Shown piece by piece: positions 56,842 to 64,000 of a stretch of DNA of 64,000 nt. The DNA comes from Voacanga thouarsii (Eukaryota > Streptophyta > Magnoliopsida > Gentianales > Apocynaceae): contig JANUWF010001729.1 in NCBI GenBank assembly GCA_026120185.1, positions 434,001 to 498,000 on the forward strand, written 5' to 3'. The notes below the pieces were generated by a model, which did not search any database, had not been told where the DNA came from, and was given only the letters and a program-made list of their open reading frames with translations. Every line of letters starts with the position of its first letter. The first letter of the stretch is position 1. Position numbers and translations under genes: made by a program.

Positions 56842-58763
56842 GATGCAGATCACCTAGATATAAAGCTACAGAAATTAGCTAACTGTTTATGTATATGTAA
56901 TATAAATAATTAAGTTTTTAATTAAATGCATAATTATTCCACTATTTTTCTCAAACCAATAGCCCTTACTATTGATACTGGAAAGCCCGTTGGAAGCTTT
57001 CCTAGTGGACTAGTATCCAAATTCCTCAAAAATGACCTTGGGTTTGCCCAACAAGCTATCCTTAAATTCAATGAAAGGTATCCAATACCAATTACATCGA
57101 ATGTAATTAACGAATTATTGGGTGATTAATATCTTTTAATCTTAAAGCTTTTAAGCTAACCCAACATTGCCTCTAATATTCTTTATGCTTGTGCTAACCC
57201 AATCGGAATAAAGAAATTATCTACACCCAACCCATTAATTAGGAATTTAATTCCATAGCTTGAACATGCTAAATGTCAAGTAGGCTTGGGTTAGCCCAAC
57301 AACCTAGCCTTGAAAAAAACTCTCCTTCTTATTATATTAATAGAAGACATTAGGTTTAATATTAATTTGAGAGATTTGTGATTATTAGTGGTCTCATCCA
57401 TTGCATGTATAATATCAACATATTCATACATCACAAAAATAATGTGGTTTGGTTATGGACTTTACTATATTAATTTCCTTGAGCCACAAAGAAAATTAAT
57501 TTGGACAATCCTAAGTGTTCATGCATGATTTAAGAAGAAAATCTTACTACACCTTTTGGTGTTGATCACCTTCTCCTTGACTTGTAATAAATTCTAATCA
57601 GATCTAACCTATGTAATCTAATTACATTAAGTTCAAATAAAGAAACCTCGAGTTATATTCGAGGGGAGTTAGATGAGAAGAAAAATTACACAAGAGAAAT
57701 AGAGAAGGCATAACACACAGGCCGAATTTAATTCAAAACTAAAGCGATAAAATACATGAACAATTTAATTGGGTCTTCAGTACATAACCAAACCACCATG
57801 CTAATTTTATACTCAAAATAAAATTAAACATAGCAAATAATTCCAAAATCACTCTTTTGAAAAAATAGAATAAATTTTAAAATCGATATTTTAGGGAATA
57901 TATTAATTTGCTAAAATCATATTTTAGGAATTAAATAATATATAATCTAAAATTAATATTTTAGAAAATATATTAATTTCTAAATCAAATTTTGGGAATA
58001 AATTTCATTAGTCCCAAAAATAAAATTTTGGAAACTATTGGGTGCTGACTGGAAAAACAAATTCTTGTGGGCCTTATGTAAAATGAAATGTTGATTTTTT
58101 TTTTAAAATAAAAACTAAAACCATAGCTAGCTTGGTGTAATTTGGCCGCGGCTGGACCAAGGCTACCCGCTGCTTTGGACACAAAATGGTCCAAGCAACA
58201 TCTAGTTTAGCAGAATCCAGCAGTAGTTAGGACAAAAAAACTCCTTTTTTTTTTTTTTTATCTTCCTCCAAAAACAATTTCTATCGTTTTCTTCCTCAGC
58301 ATTCTGCTCTATTTGTAGACAACAATTCTCTGAATTAATTCCATCTTTGTTTTGTTCTTAGAACTCACGCGAACAGATGTTCTGTCCATAGAAAACAAAA
58401 CCAAAACAGATGGAAACAAGCATAAAATTGAAATAAATTTCTATACAGAAAACAAATTTTTCATTGTAATCGATTGCTAAAAATGCCAGTGCATTCAAAA
58501 CTAATTCTATAACATGAGGAAGAAAAAAAATTACAATATGTTTATTTTGACAAAATGTTTCATAGAGACCAAAATGACAAAATAATTTATTCCAAATCGA
58601 GATGAATTCATGAAACAATTTCAGAACACATGCATAGTTTCTCACAAAAACAAATTTCAGGGAAACCCCGAGCATAATGTGAAACAGCTTTCACAACAAA
58701 CAAAGACAACATCATGTGAAACAATGTCATCAGGCATAAACATCCATAAATGACATATAAAGG
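56842..58763 (-). other. Copia-4 leader
   Basis: It contains the hairpin motif TTGGGTTTGCCCAA (57038-57051) and TTGGGTTAGCCCAA (57286-57299), and CACACAGGCCGAATTT (57714-57729), which match the Copia-3 leader. The GC-rich palindrome cluster seen in Copia-3 is reduced to GGCCGCGGC-like sequence near 58143-58152. A 67-codon plus-strand open frame at 56926-57129 matches the one in Copia-3 but is antisense. Confidence 0.8.
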
Positions 58764-58775
58764 GCTCTGATACCA
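58764..58775 (-). other. Copia-4 primer-binding site (initiator tRNA-Met)
   Basis: TGGTATCAGAGC in element sense, one base inside the truncated 5' LTR. Confidence 0.95.
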
Positions 58776-58776
58776 C

Positions 58777-59197
58777 TGTAGGTTATCTCAAGCATATAAC
58801 AAGAATTACACAGTGGAAATAAAAATCGAGAAAACCTCTCAAAGGATCACTCATATATGAAGAACAAATCATAGAAAAGGAAGAAAAATACTTCGGCATC
58901 GTCTCTTTAGTTTAAAAATTTTTCCTTGCTGAAGGCGCAATCCATCAACGAATGAGCAAGTGTTCCTTGTCATTTGGTTACAACTACTGCAAACCAAAAT
59001 AGGTTTGCCTCCAATAGTATCTACACAAGGAAAAGAATCACGCAAGAGCCGCCTTGATCCGGTTCTAGCAAGATGTGCACAGCAGCTAGGGTTTTCGGGA
59101 AGAAGAAGAAAGCTAGAGAACATTTTTCTATTTCTATGTTTTGGTTGTTTAACAACACCAAAAAACACAACATGTATATATCCAAAACACATCTCTG
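58777..59197 (-). repeat. Copia-4 5' LTR, truncated
   Basis: It matches 47128-47554 and stops after ACACATCTCTG. About 1.3 kb of LTR is missing. The following sequence is unrelated. Confidence 0.88.
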
Positions 59198-59891
59198 GTT
59201 AAAAACCTTTTAATTCACATAATTGTGTTGATAAAGAAAATTGATCGTTTGATTGAGTGGTCTAAGTAGCAACTATTAACTTGGTTTGGTTTATAGGTTA
59301 ACTGGTCAAGTTAAGTTAGTAGGGAATTATATAATGTTCAAGTGCATATTTTTAGGTTAACTGGGTATGTTAATGTTAGTGATGCCTTGAGTATTTATCA
59401 ATTTTCTGGTTAATCTATAACAATTGATTAGTTAAAGTATTAATGTCTTAAAGAAAAGGTTAATCAATTTGTCTTAGGTTAAGAATGAAGTTAGGGATTT
59501 TAACTTATAGGTTAGCTAAAGATTAATCCATTCTTACAAGGATAAGGGATTAAATTCGTTAAGAAATGCCCCCAAAAGCAATTGCTCAAGCTAATCAATT
59601 CAATAATAAGTTTCTTAATTAATTTGATGATATATGCCGAAGAAATTTTGTTTAAGATTAGTTTTAAGTAGTTTCCTAATTTAATTCCTCCTATCTACTT
59701 GTAATTAATTGTAAAAATACATCATTAGGATTAATTAAGTATTATAAGATGATCTCTTGTGAATGAAGTTAGTTAAGTTGCTTTCCTTATTGAGTATACT
59801 TCTCATGTTCCTTGGAGGATCGATACTTTATTTGCTACTATACTAAGCTATATTTTTAGGAGTAGCGTTTATGAAGGATCAAAACGGAAAG
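59198..59891 (+). repeat. Remnant of an LTR-type sequence (probably Ty3)
   Basis: AT-rich and without open frames. The part 59798-59870 has TTCCTTGGAGGATCGATACT and TACTATACTAAGCTATATTT, like the end of Ty3 LTRs in this window (compare 75-120) but clearly diverged. Repeated GGTTAACTGG and TTAGTTAAG motifs occur between 59230 and 59530. I cannot define its ends. Confidence 0.45.
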
Positions 59892-61030
59892 TGTAACACC
59901 CCTATTAAAAGTACAACGGAAGCATATCAACACCGGGGTGTCGCCCCATCCAATTACCCAGACAAGGGGTCTTTATAATGGAAATCATCAGAGTATGCAA
60001 GTCCAGATTCATACAACAACCTATACTGATGGTCAAGTGCGCACAAGTAATAAAGAATTTCATACATGAAAGTTTCCATTCAACCTCAGTGATAAGGTAC
60101 ATTATTCAAAAAGAGAAACGTCTGAACTTATTTTGCTATCAGTATGGTATCGTCCTCTATCCTTAGATCCTTTCAACTCCAGATCCTATAAAAGGGTAAG
60201 GTAAAAGACACATGTGAGTGGAAAACCACTCAGTGAGTCCTGTGTGTGCTAATGTTTTATTAAAGAAGCAGAGTACACAAAACGTTTATGAAATAACATA
60301 TCATTTGTTTATTAGAAATGTATCCAAAACTCTTTAATGAGGAATGTATTCAGAACTGAATAATTTTTTGGAAAATGGTGTTTCAAATTTCAAATCATTG
60401 CCCCATTTTTTTCCAATCACAGGCACTTCTCCAACAGAAGGTCGGCCTATATACAAGTCCCGCAGTCCTTTCCATCGGCTTCACGGTCTCTTGTGCTAGG
60501 GACTGCGCCTTACAACACGTCACCCGTGTTATGCCGGAACGGTGAGCAGCGTACAAATATACCTCACCTTATACTTAGGGATCTTTTACTTGCCACCATA
60601 AGCTAGAGGTCTCAATCTTGACATCAATCACCATCGAGGTGGCAAGGGATTGAACACACCGAGTGTATCCGCCCGGTATCATATGAAAAATCCACCATCA
60701 CAATTAATAGGCAATTGTCAGGCTCAAAACGGCTAGCCAAGAGGACTCATCTCAATGTCCTGTCCCCCTGTTTGGAGTAAGACAATCCCCAGAACTGATC
60801 AAGTTACATGGGGTTGTCTATCTCTAACGTGGGCTAGTACAAAGATCAAATTCCTTACTGAGTACTCAATGTCACCAACCCCGTCTGACTGATCAGGCCA
60901 GAAGGTTATATGATCTCACAAAATTTTCATATAAAAATAGTTTTGGGGGCAAAACAACATTTTTCCAAAATCATGATGAAACCAGATAAAGGGTTCAATT
61001 TACACATCAAAACGTGTTTCTAAGACTAAC

Positions 61031-61283
61031 GGGTCATTTTTCCCGTACTCGATCACAAAAGTCATTTCCAAGGGTATTCAGGTCATTTTACCGATACCCG
61101 ATTTTCAAAAGATTTTTCGAAGGTATTCGGGTTATTTTACCCTTACCCGACTTGAGAAATATTCATAAGAATTCCAATATGGATATTTCGGTCATTTACC
61201 GAATACCCGAGTTCCAAAGGTTTTCATAAAATATTCCAATAAAGACATTTGGAACATTTTCTAAATACCCGATTCCAAAAAGG
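61031..61283. repeat. Degenerate tandem repeat, 50-60 bp unit
   Basis: Units begin at 61031, 61081, 61130, 61190 and 61251, each with GGTCATTTTACC-like sequence followed by TACCCGA and a stretch with TTCCAAAGG. They lie inside the long solo LTR. Confidence 0.75.
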
Positions 61284-61586
61284 AATTCATTTAAGGAAAT
61301 CTAGAATTCTAATCTCAAAAGAGGATTAAATTCAATGTTTCCAAACATATTTCTATAAAATGTTCCAAACGGTAAATAATATAGCATTTCATGGAAAAAC
61401 AATGCACATTAACTTTAAAAGAGTTTTAGAAATCCAAGGGACTTACCTCGTGTCCTAAGTAATCATTTCTGTTCATGCCCGTTTAACCTTCGTTTCTACC
61501 GTTTTCGATGTTTCGTTGACCGTTTATCGCTAAACCTACATCAAATATCATTTTCGGGTCAATTCGTGTTTGATCGAAAAATAGCT

Positions 61587-61693
61587 GACGGGTAGTCGAC
61601 GTTCGGCCGACGTGCCCGACGGTTAGCCGACGTTCAACCGTTGTTTAGCTGATGGGTCGACGGTTAGCCGACGAGGCCGATGGTTAGCCGTCG
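61587..61693. repeat. GC-rich short repeats GACGGTTAGCCGACG
   Basis: Four copies of a 15-bp motif, GACGGGTAGTCGACG (61587), GACGGTTAGCCGACG (61618 and 61659) and GATGGTTAGCCGTCG (61679), with related GTTCGGCCGACG between. Each has a partly self-complementary core and several CpG sites in an AT-rich surrounding. Confidence 0.8.
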
Positions 61694-63807
61694 GTCAAGG
61701 AAAACGTTTAACTTTCATTCACGTCGTTTGATCTTTTCTTTCGTTTTCCTTTTTCCACATCCTTCCTCCCTTCATAAACAAGGGATTCACTTCATGTTTC
61801 CCCAATTAATTTATCCAAAATCACATAAGTAGTCACCCTTAAGTCCATTCATTTTCGGACTACTTTTTGGAATTTTACTGTTTTGACACACCATTTTGTT
61901 TTACACATAACTTTCAATTTACAGCTCTGATTTGGCTCCATGATATACCAAAATGACCGTAAGACTCTTAAATTTAATTCAGTATAGGCCTTTTTTAGAT
62001 TTCTGGTTCCAATATCATGGTACTGGGCAAAAATAGCCCCAGTAGTTTTGACTTAGTTTCACTATTCATTCTTTCCTTAACATTCTGCAATTTTCCAGTT
62101 TGACACCCTAACTTGTTTGCCCATAACTTTTAATCCACAAATCCAAATGATGTCAAACCAATTGTAAAATATCCTTAAGACATTCCTTTACAAGTTCCAA
62201 TTCATGGAGTACCAATTCTATTGTCCATTTTGTTCAGTTTTGAACACAAAGATCCAGTAGTAAAATCCCGTTACTGATTTGGCACCTTTTACATTTTTCA
62301 CCATAACTTTTGATCTGTAAATCCGATTAACCTCAAACTTGTTCTAAAATGTCTCTATGATCCTTAGATACAAAAAAATGTGCCTTATTTGTTCAAATCC
62401 AGAAACATTACAGATTTACTGAACATAAAACCTCCCAAAATTTTCTGCAACAAGGAAAGCTTTCACACAACTTCACCTAACTATTTTCCATAATTCACAC
62501 ATAAACTTCTCACAATATATATACCAAAATGATCTTCATGCTTTATATATTAACTTTACTTCCAGTAAGGTGGATCTTTACCTTTTCTTTGCTGCATTTG
62601 GAGGCTGAACATTGCAAATATCTTCTTGCTTTTCTCTCTCTCTTTCTCTCCTCTCTATTTCCGGTATCTCTCTCTCTTTCTTCTCTATTTCCGTTTCTTT
62701 TCTCTTCTCTCTTTTCTCTCTTGTTTGCTCCAAAATTCTGGCTATCTAAAGCCATTTTAGTTGGCCTTCATGGCCTATATATAGGAATATGGTCTTCAAG
62801 TCAAAGGTGCATTAAATGGCCTTAACATTTGAAAGCCCTTGTTTGGTCCACTTAGCTACTTAGGTGTTCTTTGGAATATTCAAGAGTTCTATGGAATTCT
62901 TTAGAAAGTTCTTGCATGAATGTTCTTGTAACCATTCATAGAATCAACACGTGGTGAGTTTTCATTGGTCCATATCGTGATGAAGTGTAGAAATTCCTAG
63001 AATTCTCAAGAATTAATATATGTTTTCTAATCATACATGGCCATGCATAATCAACCATGATTAACTTAATCAAATCAAGATTAGCTTAATTAAGATTGGT
63101 CAAATGAGGTCAAAAAGGTGGTCCTAGTTGGTCAAACTTTTCATGCTTGTGGGCCATTGTTATTTATTTCTTGTGGGCCCTCTAAATTATCTCAACTTAT
63201 CACAACCAATCAAATAGAAACAGTTGACCTCGTTAACCAATCAAATAGAAGCACTTGTCATCATTAACCAATCACTAAACGACAATTATTTTCATCCACC
63301 AATCATAAGAAGTCACATGTCCCATTTCCAACCGTAATTTTCTATTTTCTTCAGAAATAACCAAAATCGGGTCTTTAATGGAAAAATATTTTATTTCACT
63401 ATCCAATTCCAAAAATTCCACTGAATCCATTGGTAACACTTAAATTCTTCAATTCCCTCTCTACTTGGTCAAATTCACAGTCAAAGTCACGAACGCAGTC
63501 AAAATGACAAAAATGTCCTCGATACCCCGTGTAGCACGTTTTGCACCAAAACGTGTGTCTCATTGTACTAATGAATTTCTCTTTCTAAAGTACCCTAAAA
63601 TTCTTATTTTATTAATCTTAATAGCCTTCAAAAAATTTAGGGTACGGGTAGAACAAATCCAATAATTACATCAAAGTCCCGACAAAACTTTATTTCACCA
63701 AAGTATTCATCTCAATACACCGTTCAATTTTTGTTCTGGCCATTGATATAAATTCTCATTCCATTATAGGTAGTAGCAAATTGGAAGTAAAAAGGTGGGG
63801 TGTTACA

Positions 63808-64000
63808 GAAAACATCAATGGAAATGCAGCGAAACATTTTTCAGCTTTCTGAGCCACATCTAGGAGAGAATACTTACTTTTATTTATTGGTCGCGGATGA
63901 ACCAACGTAGGGACGGGTTGCACTGGAATTTGCGTTGGAGGAGGAGAAGGAGGTGCCTATAATTTGACTGATATTCCAACCAATCTTTTACTTCTACGCA
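63808..64000. other. Unassigned sequence at the right edge
   Basis: It follows the solo LTR target site. The minus strand has about 54 open codons after a stop near 63957, with a Pro-rich part (APPSPPPTQIPVQPVPTLVH) and then KYSLLDVAQKAEKCF. This could be the N-terminal part of a retroelement or host protein, but the window ends too soon to tell. Confidence 0.3.

Larger units (their letters stand above)
47128..59197 (-). mobile_element. Copia-4: Ty1/Copia element split by a long LTR
   Basis: Same family as Copia-2 and -3, minus strand. The 3' LTR is 47128-48825, the primer site 58764-58775, and the 5' LTR (58777-59197) is truncated to about 420 bp. A long LTR (50976-55228) lies in the integrase. 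Coding parts: gag 56016-56841, pre-integrase 55254-55928, RT 49355-50449, RNase H 48977-49336. All are broken. Confidence 0.92.
59892..63807 (+). mobile_element. Solo LTR (long, TGTAACACCCC family)
   Basis: 3916 bp from TGTAACACCCCTATT to GGTGGGGTGTTACA, with an 11-base inverted terminal match. A near-duplicated target, GAAAG (59887-59891) and GAAAA (63808-63812), flanks it. No primer site, gag or pol lies inside, so it is a single LTR left by recombination or the full extent of a non-coding element. It shares the AAGGGGTCTTTATAA block and a GGTGGCAAG region with the other two copies. Internal tandem blocks lie at 61031-61283 and 61587-61693. Family assignment to a Tekay/Del-like chromovirus is inferred from length and terminal sequence. 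Confidence 0.82.

Overview
This window looks like nuclear DNA of a flowering plant, most likely a eudicot, from a repeat-dense, gene-poor (probably pericentromeric) region. The evidence is the content: Ty1/Copia retrotransposons with an initiator-tRNA-Met primer site, a Ty3-type element with an Asp-tRNA-like primer site and a plant-specific transposon protein domain, two En/Spm (CACTA) DNA transposons with TNP2 transposase and a plant Transposase_24-type second gene, and long LTRs that begin TGTAACACCCC. The sequence is AT-rich. I find no cellular gene, no rRNA or functional tRNA gene and no CRISPR array. Every coding stretch is a decayed part of a mobile element. The species cannot be named from this.

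Layout. 1-235: end of a Ty3-type LTR. 236-1074: unassigned. 1075-8990: Copia-1, minus strand, almost complete, with a damaged 5' LTR ending in a 44-bp perfect inverted repeat. 8991-9690: unassigned. 9690-16064: CACTA-1, plus strand. 16065-35446: Copia-2, plus strand. It has no 5' LTR and is split twice: by CACTA-2 (17859-23619, TSD TAA) and by a pol-less Ty3 element (23737-31943, TSD ATCCA/ATCTA). 35447-47027: part of a long LTR of the TGTAACACCCC family, split by Copia-3 (37426-46579, minus strand, perfect TSD GGTCG, both LTRs present). 47028-47127: scrap of CACTA-1-type subterminal repeat. 47128-59197: Copia-4, minus strand, split by a long LTR of the TGTAACACCCC family (50976-55228). 59198-59891: remnant of another LTR. 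59892-63807: solo LTR of the TGTAACACCCC family. 63808-64000: unassigned.

How the parts relate. Copia-2, -3 and -4 belong to one family, with similar LTRs and leaders; Copia-1 is a related but separate family. Within a Copia copy the domain order is gag, protease, integrase, reverse transcriptase, RNase H. All four are broken by stops, frameshifts, deletions or insertions, so none can move on its own; their cis sequences (primer site, LTRs, polypurine tract) are better kept. The Ty3 element keeps gag and a transposon-protein ORF but no pol, so it would have depended on an autonomous relative. CACTA-2 has lost the middle of its transposase but keeps clean termini.

The most interesting non-coding signals are clusters of GC-rich perfect palindromes at matching places in the leaders of two Copia families, a related palindrome recurring in the LTR and body of the Ty3 element, a tRNA-like pol III promoter unit inside a long LTR, and a local inverted duplication in the Copia-1 LTR. 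I did not find a previously undescribed protein system that the sequence supports.
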